DNA of 64,000 nucleotides from Rhodoferax sp. (GTDB taxonomy: Bacteria; Pseudomonadota; Gammaproteobacteria; Burkholderiales; Burkholderiaceae_C): assembly GCF_018780565.1 (NCBI RefSeq), contig NZ_JADMJN010000008.1, positions 124,001 through 188,000 on the forward strand, written 5' to 3'. The position numbers and the translations under genes were made by a program. Below, piece after piece: positions 19,676-28,571 of the stretch; within the stretch, counting starts at the first letter, position 1, and each line of letters begins with the position of its first letter. Under the pieces are notes generated by a model. The model saw only the letters and a program-made list of their open reading frames with translations. It made no database searches and was not told the origin of the DNA.

Positions 19676-20425
19676 TCACATTCTGGCCTTGCGTGTCTGA
19701 AACGGGGCACGGTACAGCCACACTTTGCGCCCATCGGCACAATCCAGGATCACTTGCGGTTCAAGCGACTCGGCCTCAAACTCCAGGCTCACCAGCCAGG
19801 CGCCCGGCTTGAGTTGCGCCCGTGCCTTGTCCACCGCTCGCTCCATGCTCTCGGGCCGCTGAAACAGGTACACCAGCGCATAAGGGCTCCAGTCAGCACG
19901 CCAGATATCGCCATGGCGGACACGGGCCCAGGGACAACGCAAGGCACTGATCGCCCGCAGCGGCCAGCTCCATTCGAGGCCATGAAGCTGTGCCATCGGA
20001 TAGGCCCGGTGCAGGGCTTTGAGTCCATCGCCCAAACCGGAACCGGCATCCAGCACCAGCGCCGCGCCCGGCAGAGGCGCCGCTGCGGCCACATCGCGCA
20101 GGGCTTCGGCTGGCGTTGGAAACAGGGGTGCATCGCGCCAGGCATTGAGCGGATAAATCAGCAACAACAAGGCCAGCGGCAGCAGCCAGGCCCAGGCAGG
20201 CACGGACAGTACCCCTGAAAGCGCCAGAGACAGCGGAAAACCAGCGCCAATCATGACGCGCCGCCACCAGGTACCGCCGCTCACGCTGGACACAACGCCA
20301 AAAACCGAGGCAATGGCCAGAGACGCCCAAACCGGCCAAGCCAGCATGTGACCTGTCCCGAACAAGGCCCAGGCACTGGCCCATGCCAGCAGCGCAGGAA
20401 CCGGCCAGGGCAATCGGGACAGCAT
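19676..20425 (-). CDS. Membrane-anchored SAM-dependent methyltransferase-like protein
   Basis: A 249-residue protein. The N-terminal 95 residues hold three to four hydrophobic helices (LLAWASAWALFG, WASLAIASVFGVVSS, AWAWLLPLALLLLIYPLNAW). A cytoplasmic Rossmann domain follows, with the SAM motif VLDAGSGLGDGLKALHRAYP and motif II GLEWSWPLR and HGDIWRADWSPYALVYLF. The substrate is unknown. It starts 21 bases after parB and reads the same way, so it is likely co-transcribed with the par genes. The methyltransferase fold is clear; activity is inferred. Confidence 0.82.
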   Translation of the reverse strand: MLSRLPWPVPALLAWASAWALFGTGHMLAWPVWASLAIASVFGVVSSVSGGTWWRRVMIGAGFPLSLALSGVLSVPAWAWLLPLALLLLIYPLNAWRDAPLFPTPAEALRDVAAAAPLPGAALVLDAGSGLGDGLKALHRAYPMAQLHGLEWSWPLRAISALRCPWARVRHGDIWRADWSPYALVYLFQRPESMERAVDKARAQLKPGAWLVSLEFEAESLEPQVILDCADGRKVWLYRAPFQTRKARM

Positions 20426-20446
20426 GGGGCCTGGACCGCTCCGACC

Positions 20447-21385
20447 CTAGCGGGTTGCGCCGCGGGTGAGTTTGTCGATCAGGCCATTGAGTTCATCCAG
20501 CGAGCCAAACTGGATACTCAATTCGCCCATCTCCTCCATCCGCCCTGCCCGCTTGACCCGCTTCTTCACGCGGACCTCAACCTCTGCGGTCAGCAGATCC
20601 GACAGCTCTTCCTCGACCCGTTTGATGTCGCGCGACTTTTCCGGGCGGGGTTTGGTCGAGCTCAGCGTGAACTCGGCGCTGAGCTTCTTCACCAGGCTCT
20701 CGGTTTCACGTACCGACATCTTGCGCGCCACGATCTGGCTGGCCGCGGTGATCTGGGTCGCCCGATCCAGCGCCAGCAAGGCACGGGCATGACCCATGTC
20801 CAGGTCCCCTGCCATCAGCATGGTTTGCACCGGATCGGCCAGATTGAGCAGGCGCAGCAGATTGCTGGCGGCACTGCGGGAACGTCCCACGGCCTGCGCC
20901 GTTTGTTCGTGAGTGAGTCCAAACTCCTTGATCAGGCGTTGCAGGCCTTGGGCCTCTTCCAACGGGTTGAGGTCTTCGCGCTGGATATTCTCGATCAACG
21001 CCATGGCTGCGGCAGCCTCGTTGGGCACATCCCGCACCAGCACCGGCACACTGTCCAGCCCGGCCAGCTTGGCCGCACGGAAGCGGCGCTCACCGGCAAT
21101 GATCTCGTATTTACCCTGGTTCGGACCGTCGTGGAGCTGGCGCACCAGAATCGGTTGCAGGATGCCCTGCGCCTTGATCGACTCCGCCAGTTCGTACAAC
21201 GCACCCTCGTCCATGCGGGTTCGCGGCTGGTACTGGCCAGCCACCATATCGGTGACCAGCAGGGTCGCCGGCAGGCCGGGGTTGGCTGCGTTGATCGGAG
21301 ATCCGTCCACATTCCCCTCACTGACTTTGGGGCCAAGCAACGCCTCGAGTCCACGACCCAGGCCTTTAGGTTTCTTCGTAACCAT
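20447..21385 (-). CDS. parB: Chromosome partitioning protein ParB
   Basis: A 312-residue CTP-dependent DNA clamp that loads at parS and spreads. Domains in order: N-terminal ParA-contact region (KKPKGLGRGLEALLG, a stimulatory Arg-rich tip), ParB/Srx CTPase domain (QYQPRTRMD, GERRFRAAKLAG, ENIQREDLNPLEEA), HTH domain (LTHEQTAQAVGRSRSAASNLLRLL) and a C-terminal dimerisation tail. ATG at 21385 gives the canonical MVTKKPKGLG start. Two parS sites lie 3.5 and 4.7 kb upstream. Unusually, two hydrolase genes separate it from parA. Confidence 0.96.
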   Translation of the reverse strand: MVTKKPKGLGRGLEALLGPKVSEGNVDGSPINAANPGLPATLLVTDMVAGQYQPRTRMDEGALYELAESIKAQGILQPILVRQLHDGPNQGKYEIIAGERRFRAAKLAGLDSVPVLVRDVPNEAAAAMALIENIQREDLNPLEEAQGLQRLIKEFGLTHEQTAQAVGRSRSAASNLLRLLNLADPVQTMLMAGDLDMGHARALLALDRATQITAASQIVARKMSVRETESLVKKLSAEFTLSSTKPRPEKSRDIKRVEEELSDLLTAEVEVRVKKRVKRAGRMEEMGELSIQFGSLDELNGLIDKLTRGATR

Positions 21386-21421
21386 GGTTTCTTTCTTTTC
21401 TAACAATCTTGAACAGGTGCG

Positions 21422-22711
21422 CTACTCGGCCGTGCTGCCACCCAGCGACTCAAGGACGCCGCGCCAAAGTGCCTCTCGCTCCTCGTAAGGCTGGGGATTT
21501 TGCCGACCACTGGCGCTTTCCCAAACAGAGGTCAACACCAGGACCAGGCCCGACGCAGGCTGCACGTAAATGGTCTGGCCATGAATCCCTTGCATGACAA
21601 AGGTGCGTTGGCGCAGGGGTTGCAACCAGAACTGGTAACCGTAGCCAAAAAAGGGAGTGGCCTTGCGCGGCTTGAAGGCGGTGGGCTGGCGTTCAGCATC
21701 GGTCGCATCCAGCAGATAGTCAAGCGGTATCAGTTGCTGCGTGCCGACCTTGCCATCGTTGGCCAGCAGCTGGCCCAGGCGTGCCCAGTCGCGCAAACTG
21801 GCATTGAAAGCACCATAAGATTGCTCCTGGCCATCCACTGAAACGCGCCAGAACGCATCATGCTCAGCCCCCATGGGTTGCCACAACCACTCGGTGGTGA
21901 GCTCGGCCATATTGCGGCCGGTAGCCGCCACCAGCACCCGCCCCAGCACGTCGGTCTCTGCACTGGCATACACAAATTTCTCACCTGGGTTCGCGTGCCG
22001 ATCCGTGATGGAGCGCAGCACCTCGACCGGCGTGCCAGCACCCAGCGCTCCGGCGCTGGCCCGCGAGAGGCGCGCAATGTCATCGGTGCTGTCGTAGCGC
22101 TCGGTAAACGTCAGCCCCGAACTCATGCGTAACAACTGACGCACCGTGCTTGCTCCATAGGGGCTGCCCGCCAGCGTCTTCACGTACTTATCTGCCGTGT
22201 CGTCAAGTGAGGCTATTTGGCCACCTGCAAGTGCCCGGCCGATCAGCAGGGAGGTCACGCTCTTCGCCATCGAGAAAGACAAAAACCGTGCATCGTCCTT
22301 GCGGCCATAGCCGTAGTGCTCCGCCACAATCTCGCCATTTTTTAACACCAGCAGGCCGGTCGTTCGCTGGCGTTGCAGGTAGTCCGCCAGCGTATAGGCC
22401 CTGTTGCGGTAGCGGTAGCCAATGGCCGGCGGCTGGGTTGCCTGCGGCAAGGAGCTGGGTTGGCTGGCACGTGCCACCAAACGGGTTTTGATGCCACGCA
22501 CCTGGTCCAGCGCCGACCAGGAACCCACCCGGTAGGGATTGCCATACCAGGTGCTGGCATTTCCCAGAGGGTAGTTTTGCGTCTTGCCAAGCAAGTCTTC
22601 ATCCGGTTCTGCATGAACAGGCGTCATGAGCAGTCCCAGCGCAGCGAGCATCACGGGCAGCACCGCGCGCGACACCGTCGAACCCCAGACTACTCTGCCC
22701 CTGCAAATCAC
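21422..22711 (-). CDS. Secreted serine hydrolase, class C beta-lactamase fold
   Basis: A 429-residue exported hydrolase. A signal peptide (about residues 1-34, VLPVMLAALGLLMTPVHA) precedes the mature domain. SMAKSVTSLLIG supplies the SxxK nucleophile and base, and YASAETD fits the second (Tyr) motif; the arrangement resembles 6-aminohexanoate-oligomer hydrolases and class C-related esterases more than resistance beta-lactamases. The GTG start overlaps the upstream hydrolase stop (GTGA), so translation is coupled. It sits between parA and parB, where no role in partitioning is expected. Confidence 0.85.
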   Translation of the reverse strand: MICRGRVVWGSTVSRAVLPVMLAALGLLMTPVHAEPDEDLLGKTQNYPLGNASTWYGNPYRVGSWSALDQVRGIKTRLVARASQPSSLPQATQPPAIGYRYRNRAYTLADYLQRQRTTGLLVLKNGEIVAEHYGYGRKDDARFLSFSMAKSVTSLLIGRALAGGQIASLDDTADKYVKTLAGSPYGASTVRQLLRMSSGLTFTERYDSTDDIARLSRASAGALGAGTPVEVLRSITDRHANPGEKFVYASAETDVLGRVLVAATGRNMAELTTEWLWQPMGAEHDAFWRVSVDGQEQSYGAFNASLRDWARLGQLLANDGKVGTQQLIPLDYLLDATDAERQPTAFKPRKATPFFGYGYQFWLQPLRQRTFVMQGIHGQTIYVQPASGLVLVLTSVWESASGRQNPQPYEEREALWRGVLESLGGSTAE

Positions 22712-23298
22712 GCTGCAACCCCCACCGAAAAATTTGCGGCAGGCCGATTCAGGCCCTGTAGGCGCTGAAGTTGATCAAACGCAGCGGGCCAGTCGCCCAG
22801 ACCACTTTCGGCATTGAGGTGCCCACCCTTCCCTGCCTCGATGAAATCGGCCCCCCAGGCAATGGCAAAAGTCTGCGCCCGTGCCTGACTGCAAAAAGGA
22901 TCATCGCTGCTGGCAAGCACAAGCGTCTTGAAAGGCAGCGGGTTCAGCAACACGGGAGACCAAGCCGGCAGCATGCCCCGCAAATCTTCGCGCTCAACAT
23001 CGGGCGGTGCCACCAGCAGCGCGGCTTTGACGCGGTGCGTGTTTTGGGAGTGTGCCGCCCACGCCGCCACGTGGATGCATCCCAGACTGTGCGCCACCAG
23101 CACCGCGGGCCCGTCACGCTCGAAGTCCAGCGACAGCAGCACGTCTTCAAGCCGGGCGATCCAGTCACCCCGCAGCGGGCGCATCCAGTCGTGCTGCTCC
23201 ACCCGCTGGTAGCCGTGCGCCGCCTGCCACCGGCTTTGCCAGTGGTCGGGACCGGAGTTTTGCCAGCCCGGCAGGATGAGAACGTTGGCGGGATTCAT
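22708..23298 (-). CDS. RBBP9/YdeN-family alpha/beta serine hydrolase
   Basis: A 196-residue alpha/beta hydrolase. VLILPGWQNSGPDHWQSRW is the family N-terminus; the nucleophile elbow is AHSLGC, the acid is in ASSDDPFC and the base in GKGGHLNAESG. Small hydrolases of this group occur widely in Proteobacteria with unknown substrates. It starts four bases after the parA stop and overlaps the next gene, so it is part of the par transcript. The family is confident; the function is not known. Confidence 0.87.
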   Translation of the reverse strand: MNPANVLILPGWQNSGPDHWQSRWQAAHGYQRVEQHDWMRPLRGDWIARLEDVLLSLDFERDGPAVLVAHSLGCIHVAAWAAHSQNTHRVKAALLVAPPDVEREDLRGMLPAWSPVLLNPLPFKTLVLASSDDPFCSQARAQTFAIAWGADFIEAGKGGHLNAESGLGDWPAAFDQLQRLQGLNRPAANFSVGVAA

Positions 23299-23301
23299 CG
23301 A

Positions 23302-24087
23302 TTACATGGTCGCGATGCGCTCAACCATCTCCTGGGCGAAAGTCAGGAAAGCCTGCGCCCCTTTGGAAGCCGGATCGAACACCACGCCGGGCACGCCGTA
23401 ACTGGGAGCCTCGGCCAGACGCACATTGCGCGGAATCACCGTGTTGAAAACCTTGTCCTTGAAATGCAGCTTGAGCTGCTCGCTGACCTGCTGCTGCAAG
23501 GTGATGCGCGGGTCGAACATGACGCGCAGCAAACCAATAATGGCCAGGTCCTTGTTCAGGTTGGCGTGCACCTGCTTGATGGTGTTGACCAGATCAGTGA
23601 GCCCTTCCAGCGCAAAGTACTCGCACTGCATCGGCACGATCACGCCGTGTGCGCAGCACAAACCATTGAGCGTCAGCATCGACAGGCTGGGCGGGCAATC
23701 GATCAGGATGAAATCGTACTCACCGTCTACTTCGGCCAGCGCCTGCTTGAGGCGCTTCTCGCGGCGCTCGACATCCACCAACTCCACCTCGGCACCGGCA
23801 AGCTCCCGGTTGGCACCCAGGATGTCGTAGCCACATCCGCCCTCGATCAGCTTGTCGCTTTTCACCCGCGCCTCGGTTACGGAGGCGGATTCCAACAGGA
23901 CATCGTAAATCGTGAGCTTCAGGCTGCGCTTGTCCACGCCCGAACCCATGGTGGCATTGCCCTGCGGGTCCAGGTCAATCATCAGGACGCGCTGGCCTAC
24001 CTTGGCCAGACCGGCCGCCAGATTGACGGTGGTCGTGGTCTTGCCAACGCCACCTTTTTGATTGGCGACACAGAAAATTTTTGCCAT
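23302..24087 (-). CDS. parA: Chromosome partitioning ATPase ParA (Soj)
   Basis: A 261-residue deviant Walker A ATPase that drives ParB-parS complexes along the nucleoid. [22 protein letters not shown] is the P-loop with the signature Lys; VLMIDLDPQGNAT is Walker A' and YDFILIDCPPSLSMLT Walker B. Length and motifs match chromosomal Soj. ATG at 24087. It lies 41 bases downstream of the lysE gene, in the mnmG-rsmG neighbourhood usual for chromosomal par systems. Confidence 0.96.
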   Translation of the reverse strand: MAKIFCVANQKGGVGKTTTTVNLAAGLAKVGQRVLMIDLDPQGNATMGSGVDKRSLKLTIYDVLLESASVTEARVKSDKLIEGGCGYDILGANRELAGAEVELVDVERREKRLKQALAEVDGEYDFILIDCPPSLSMLTLNGLCCAHGVIVPMQCEYFALEGLTDLVNTIKQVHANLNKDLAIIGLLRVMFDPRITLQQQVSEQLKLHFKDKVFNTVIPRNVRLAEAPSYGVPGVVFDPASKGAQAFLTFAQEMVERIATM

Positions 24088-24128
24088 GGAATGCTTACCT
24101 GAGACGAAGATGAAAACGAAATGTAAGT

Positions 24129-24743
24129 TCAGCGCGACAGCGCCAGCTTGACGCCAAAGCCAACCAGAAACAAGCCCGCCACCTTTTCCAGGAGACGGGA
24201 AACCACCGGGTTGGCGCGCATGCGCTCAGCCAGAAAGTAGGTGAGCAAAGTCGCTGTCAAGCCGTAAGCAAAGGTCAGCGCGGCAATGGTCACCGCCATG
24301 AAGGCGAAAGTCATCAGGCCTTGATGCTGAGCCGGATCGACAAACAGCGGAAAAAATGCCATGTAAAACACGATCGCCTTCGGATTCAGCAAGGTAATCA
24401 TCAGGGCCTGGCGCAGATAGTGGCGCGGCTTGATGTGCAGAATCGGCCCGGCGCCCGGCTTGGCCAAAAGCATCTTGCCGCCCAGCCACGCCAGATAAGC
24501 CGCACCCAACCACTGGACCGCATGGAAAGCTGCGGGGTAGGTGCCGAGCAACGCGGCCACGCCAGCGACCGCCAGCCACATCAAAACCTGGTCACCCAGA
24601 ATCACCCCGAAAGTTGCGGCCAACCCGCCCCGAATGCCACCCTTGCTGGTGGAGGTAATCAAGGCCAGGTTGCCGGGTCCCGGTATCAACAGAAAAACAA
24701 TGATGGCGATGACAAATGCGCCATAGTCGGTAACGCCAAGCAT
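24129..24743 (-). CDS. LysE/RhtB family amino-acid exporter
   Basis: A 204-residue inner-membrane protein with about six hydrophobic helices. FLLIPGPGNLALITSTSKGG is the LysE/RhtB motif (PGP in helix 1), and FGVILGDQVLMWLAVAGV and TLLNPKAIVFYMAFFP are further family signatures. It exports an amino acid or related metabolite; which one cannot be told. It lies between rsmG and parA on the same strand, an uncommon insertion into this conserved order. Confidence 0.9.
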   Translation of the reverse strand: MLGVTDYGAFVIAIIVFLLIPGPGNLALITSTSKGGIRGGLAATFGVILGDQVLMWLAVAGVAALLGTYPAAFHAVQWLGAAYLAWLGGKMLLAKPGAGPILHIKPRHYLRQALMITLLNPKAIVFYMAFFPLFVDPAQHQGLMTFAFMAVTIAALTFAYGLTATLLTYFLAERMRANPVVSRLLEKVAGLFLVGFGVKLALSR

Positions 24744-24821
24744 GGGGATTTCCTTGTGGGTGAGGCAGTGAGTTTACGTTAGGTTGCCAGCGCCTCCTTT
24801 TCAGCCCCAACGACCTGAAAA

Positions 24822-25514
24822 TCAGGTTCGCACACGCATCCAGATGATGCAGCGCTCGGCATCCAGACCGGGCACAGTCAGTTGTTCCACGTGAAACACT
24901 TCCACTTGGGCCGGCAAGACGGCCAACTCTTCGTCCGGACTTTTGCCCTTCATGGCCAGCCAAACGCCCTGCTCTGCCAGCGCGCCAGATGACCAGGTGG
25001 TGAAATCAAGCAGGGACGCGAACGCGCGGGAACAAATGACCGTGTACTTCTCCGTCAAGTTCTCGACCCGCGCATGCAGACCTTGAAGATTGGACAATCT
25101 CAAAGTAGCAGCCACCTGGCGGATGAATGCCGCTTTCTTGGCCACCGTGTCCACGCAATCCACCAACACATCCGGGCAGCAAATCGCAATAACAACCCCC
25201 GGCAAGCCCGCGCCCGAACCGACGTCCAGCAGTCGGATCACCGCCCGACCACCCTCAGCGGACGCCGCACCTGGCACCTTGGGCTGCGCATGCAGTTGAG
25301 CCAGTTGCGCCCGCAGCGGCGCAATCACTGCCAGGCTGTCCAGCAAATGGTGCGTCAGCATTTCGGCCGGGTCGCGCACCGCCGTGAGGTTGTAGACCTT
25401 GGTCCATTTCTGGATCAGTTCCAGGTAGTCCAGCAACAGACCAATCCGCGCGTCGTCCAGCGGCAGCGCCAGTTCAGTCAAGCCCTGGCGCAATTCTTTT
25501 TCAAGCATCCGCAT
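24822..25514 (-). CDS. rsmG: 16S rRNA m7G527 methyltransferase RsmG (GidB)
   Basis: A 230-residue SAM-dependent methyltransferase modifying G527 of 16S rRNA. YNLTAVRDPAEMLTHHLLDSLAV and LLDVGSGAGLPGVVIAI (motif I) are diagnostic, and VICSRAFASLLDF completes the site. Its ATG overlaps the mnmG stop by one base (TGATG), giving coupling. A short low-conservation insert (about residues 83-95) follows the first helix block. A parS-like site lies inside its 3' part. Confidence 0.95.
   Translation of the reverse strand: MRMLEKELRQGLTELALPLDDARIGLLLDYLELIQKWTKVYNLTAVRDPAEMLTHHLLDSLAVIAPLRAQLAQLHAQPKVPGAASAEGGRAVIRLLDVGSGAGLPGVVIAICCPDVLVDCVDTVAKKAAFIRQVAATLRLSNLQGLHARVENLTEKYTVICSRAFASLLDFTTWSSGALAEQGVWLAMKGKSPDEELAVLPAQVEVFHVEQLTVPGLDAERCIIWMRVRT
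24883..24898. promoter_or_regulatory. parS site (ParB binding), copy 1, one symmetry mismatch
   Basis: TGTTCCACGTGAAACA matches the bacterial parS consensus TGTTNCACGTGAAACA, with C at the free position. It lies within the rsmG coding sequence, about 0.8 kb from the parA start, the expected neighbourhood for a chromosomal partition centromere. Confidence 0.9.
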
Positions 25515-27547
25515 CAGACTGCCGCCCCATCCACATCCACTACATCAGGGGCACCCTTGCCCGTCGTAGCGAAGCCCTTGAACTTGCCTTTTTTCAGGTG
25601 AATCAACAGCAAGGAAATGGTGGCCGGCGTGATACCCGACAAACGCGAGGCCTGGCCCAAGGTCTCCGGCCGGTGTTTGGTCAGCTTTTGCCGCGCCTCA
25701 ATGCTCATGGCCGACACCTGCATATAGTCCAGCTCGGCTGGCAGCTTGAGGTTTTCATAGTGCGCGGCACGGCCCACCTCGTCCTTCTGGCGATCAATGT
25801 AGCCCGAGTACTTGGCGGCAATCTCCACCTGCTCGATCACCACGGCAGTAAATACGGCCTCGGGCGACTGCACGGGACCCGTGACCACCGGCACGCCCGA
25901 ACCCAGCTCCGGGCCAGCGAACTTGCCCGCGTTGAGCGACATCAGGCCGGCGTAGTTAACATCCGGCCGGCGCAGCAATTCGGCCAGGCTGTACTCATGC
26001 TCAATCGCCTTGCCCAATACCCGCTCGGCTTCCGCCGCCGCCAGGTTCTTCGGACTGACCCAAAGCGAGCGCAGACGCTCTGTTTCACGTGAAACAGCAT
26101 CGCGCTTGCGGCTGAAAGCCTCCCAGCGGGCATCATCCACCAAGCCCAACTGGCGCCCTACCTCGGTCAGTCGCATATCGGCATTGTCTTCGCGCAACTG
26201 CAGGCGGAACTCGGCCCGGCTGGTGAACATGCGGTAGGGCTCGGTCACGCCCTTGGTGATCAGGTCATCCACCAGCACACCCAGGTAAGCTTCGTCCCGG
26301 CCCGGCACCCAGATATCCTGCTGCCAGGCGGTCTGGGCGCCGGCTTGCAAAGCCGCGTTGATCCCGGCAAACAGGCCCTGGGCCGCAGCCTCTTCATAGC
26401 CCGTAGTGCCATTGATCTGCCCGGCAAAGAACAAGCCGCCGATAGCCCGGGTTTCGAAACTGCTTTTGAGTTGCTGCGGGTCAAAGTAGTCATACTCAAT
26501 GGCATAGCCCGGGCGCAGGATGTGGGCATTCTCCAGCCCGGCCATCGAGCGCACCAGCGCGTACTGGATGTCAAAAGGCAAGCTGGTGGAAATGCCGTTG
26601 GGGTAGTACTCGTTGGTGGTCAAGCCTTCGGGCTCCAGGAAAATCTGGTGACTCTCCTTATCCGCGAAACGGTTGATCTTGTCTTCCACACTGGGGCAAT
26701 AGCGCGGGCCCACCCCTTCGATCTTGCCGGTGAACATGGGGCTGCGGTCAAAGCCGCTGCGGATGATGTCGTGGGTGCGCTCGTTGGTGTGGGTCATCCA
26801 GCACGACATCTGCTGCGGGTGTTGCTCGGCCCGCCCCATGAAGCTGAACACCGGCATGGTTGGGCTCATGCCGCCGGGCATGCCGTCACCGGGCTGCTCC
26901 GCGCATTTGCTGAAATCAATCGACCGGCCATCAAGGCGCGGCGGTGTGCCGGTTTTCAGACGGCCCTGCGGCAACTTCAGCTCTTTCAGCCGGGCGCTCA
27001 GGGAAACCGCCGGCGGGTCCCCTGCCCGGCCCGCTGCGTAGTTGTTCAAGCCCACATGGATCTTGCCGTCCAGAAAAGTACCCGCCGTCAGCACTACGGT
27101 CTTGGCGCGGAACTTGATGCCGACCTGGGTCACGGCACCCACCACCCGGTCGCCCTCCACCATCAGGTCGTCCACCGCCTGCTGGAACAGCCACAGGTTG
27201 GGCTGGTTTTCCAGACGGTGGCGAATGGCCGCCTTGTACAAGACGCGATCCGCCTGCGCGCGGGTGGCGCGCACTGCGGGCCCTTTGCTGGAATTGAGAA
27301 TGCGGAACTGGATACCGCTCTCGTCGGTGGCCGCCGCCATGGCGCCGCCCAGGGCATCCACCTCCTTGACCAGATGCCCCTTGCCGATACCGCCGATCGA
27401 CGGGTTGCAACTCATCTGCCCCAGGGTTTCAATGTTGTGACTCAGCAGCAAAGTCTTGCAGCCCATGCGGGCCGCGGCCAAGGCCGCCTCGGTGCCGGCA
27501 TGGCCGCCGCCAACAACAATGACGTCAAAATTCTGTGGGTAAAGCAT
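25514..27547 (-). CDS. mnmG: tRNA uridine-5-carboxymethylaminomethyl modification enzyme MnmG (GidA)
   Basis: A 677-residue FAD-dependent enzyme that with MnmE modifies the wobble U34 of some tRNAs. The FAD site [21 protein letters not shown] opens the protein; [23 protein letters not shown] and [11 protein letters not shown] are MnmG hallmarks. The C-terminal helical domain ([21 protein letters not shown]) is complete. It is the first gene of the leftward par run. A perfect parS lies within its coding sequence. Confidence 0.96.
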   Translation of the reverse strand: MLYPQNFDVIVVGGGHAGTEAALAAARMGCKTLLLSHNIETLGQMSCNPSIGGIGKGHLVKEVDALGGAMAAATDESGIQFRILNSSKGPAVRATRAQADRVLYKAAIRHRLENQPNLWLFQQAVDDLMVEGDRVVGAVTQVGIKFRAKTVVLTAGTFLDGKIHVGLNNYAAGRAGDPPAVSLSARLKELKLPQGRLKTGTPPRLDGRSIDFSKCAEQPGDGMPGGMSPTMPVFSFMGRAEQHPQQMSCWMTHTNERTHDIIRSGFDRSPMFTGKIEGVGPRYCPSVEDKINRFADKESHQIFLEPEGLTTNEYYPNGISTSLPFDIQYALVRSMAGLENAHILRPGYAIEYDYFDPQQLKSSFETRAIGGLFFAGQINGTTGYEEAAAQGLFAGINAALQAGAQTAWQQDIWVPGRDEAYLGVLVDDLITKGVTEPYRMFTSRAEFRLQLREDNADMRLTEVGRQLGLVDDARWEAFSRKRDAVSRETERLRSLWVSPKNLAAAEAERVLGKAIEHEYSLAELLRRPDVNYAGLMSLNAGKFAGPELGSGVPVVTGPVQSPEAVFTAVVIEQVEIAAKYSGYIDRQKDEVGRAAHYENLKLPAELDYMQVSAMSIEARQKLTKHRPETLGQASRLSGITPATISLLLIHLKKGKFKGFATTGKGAPDVVDVDGAAV
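26081..26096. promoter_or_regulatory. parS site (ParB binding), copy 2, perfect
   Basis: TGTTTCACGTGAAACA is the ideal 16-base parS palindrome, inside mnmG and about 1.2 kb from the copy in rsmG. Both copies and parA/parB lie within 6 kb, so this is a complete chromosomal centromere region. Confidence 0.95.
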
Positions 27548-27668
27548 GGCTTGAGCCTAAGTAATGGGTGTTCGCGAGGGCCACAGCACAGGATTGCCGG
27601 CCTTGCGCTTCGCGCGCGCAAAAAGGCGATTTTACCGGGAGGCTCGATTTTTGACGACAATCAGGGAC

Positions 27669-28259
27669 ATGAAGCTTCTGATCTTTGCGGGCAGCACCCG
27701 CCAAAACTCTTTCAACCGGAAACTGGCCGCCACTGCGGCCGCCATGGCCCGTGATGCGGGTGCCACCGTCACCCACCTCGAATTAAGCGGCCTGAACATC
27801 CCGCTGTACAACGCCGATCTGGAAGCCCAGGGCACACCGCCCGATGTGATCCAGCTCAAGCAACTGATGTTTGAGCACCCGGCCTGGATCATCTGTTCAC
27901 CCGAGTACAACGGCAGTTACACCGCCTTGCTCAAAAACACCATCGACTGGGCATCCAGTCCGGTCAAGGGCCATCCCGACTGGGCCCAGGGTACCAAGCC
28001 ATTCGAGGGCAAAGTGGTTGGCCTGCTGAGTGCCTCGCCCGGCGGCTTGGGCGGCTTGCGCTCCCTCAGCCATCTCACCCCCCTGTTGTCCAATCTGCAG
28101 TGCTGGGTGGCGCCCAGGCAATTTGCGCTGGGCGGTGCTGGTCAGGCCTTTGACGCCGATGGCATGCTGCACAACGAAGCGCACCGCCAAGGCGTGCAAA
28201 GCGTGCTTAAGCAGGTTCTCTGGGCTGGCGCACGATTGCATGGTCCAACTGGCCTCTAG
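27669..28259 (+). CDS. NADPH-dependent FMN reductase family protein
   Basis: A 196-residue flavodoxin-like reductase. The phosphate-binding loop GSTRQNSFNRKL and the flavin-contacting SPEYNGSYTALLKNTIDW motif are the family signatures, with LLSASPGGLGGLRSL as the later FMN loop. It likely reduces free FMN or quinones with NADPH. ATG at 27669; the longer upstream frame is intergenic. It diverges from mnmG over about 120 bases. Confidence 0.9.
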   Translation: MKLLIFAGSTRQNSFNRKLAATAAAMARDAGATVTHLELSGLNIPLYNADLEAQGTPPDVIQLKQLMFEHPAWIICSPEYNGSYTALLKNTIDWASSPVKGHPDWAQGTKPFEGKVVGLLSASPGGLGGLRSLSHLTPLLSNLQCWVAPRQFALGGAGQAFDADGMLHNEAHRQGVQSVLKQVLWAGARLHGPTGL

Positions 28260-28278
28260 CCTTCACCGATATTGAATC

Positions 28279-28296
28279 ATGCGCTATATTTTATAT
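28279..28296 (+). repeat. GCTATAT/ATATAGC palindrome between genes
   Basis: GCTATATTTTATATAGC is an AT-rich inverted repeat in the short gap before the YkgJ-like gene. It resembles the left arm of the dispersed element seen in three coding sequences but lacks the right end, so membership is uncertain. It may also act as part of a promoter. Confidence 0.35.
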
Positions 28297-28313
28297 AGCA
28301 TACAAAGAACCTT

Positions 28314-28571
28314 ATGAAGTGCCGAGCCGGTTGCGGTGCCTGTTGTATCGCCCCCTCCATCAGTTCCGCCATTCCCGGCATGCCGCAAGGCAAGCCGGCG
28401 GGGGTGCGGTGTGTCCAACTGAACGATGCCAACGCCTGCCGCATCTTCGGCCAGCCCGGGCGGCCCGCAGTGTGCAGCCAGTTGATGCCCAGCGCCGAGA
28501 TGTGTGGCACCAGCGCCCCGGCCGCGCTGGCCTGGCTGACCCGGCTGGAACTGGCCACCCAGCCCGGTTAA
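28314..28571 (+). CDS. YkgJ-family cysteine cluster protein
   Basis: An 85-residue protein with MKCRAGCGACC at the N-terminus, CVQL, CRIFG, VCSQ and MCGTS, giving the Cys pattern (CxxxCxxCC and later Cys) of the YkgJ/UPF0153 family, thought to bind zinc or an iron-sulfur cluster. Length is in the short range for the family. The function is unknown. Its stop overlaps the 3' end of the convergent Crp/Fnr gene by four bases. Confidence 0.85.
   Translation: MKCRAGCGACCIAPSISSAIPGMPQGKPAGVRCVQLNDANACRIFGQPGRPAVCSQLMPSAEMCGTSAPAALAWLTRLELATQPG

Noticed and set aside
22771..24102. 443-codon plus-strand frame opposite parA and the RBBP9-like gene
   Set aside because: Fully antisense to parA; low-complexity His/Gln/Arg composition.
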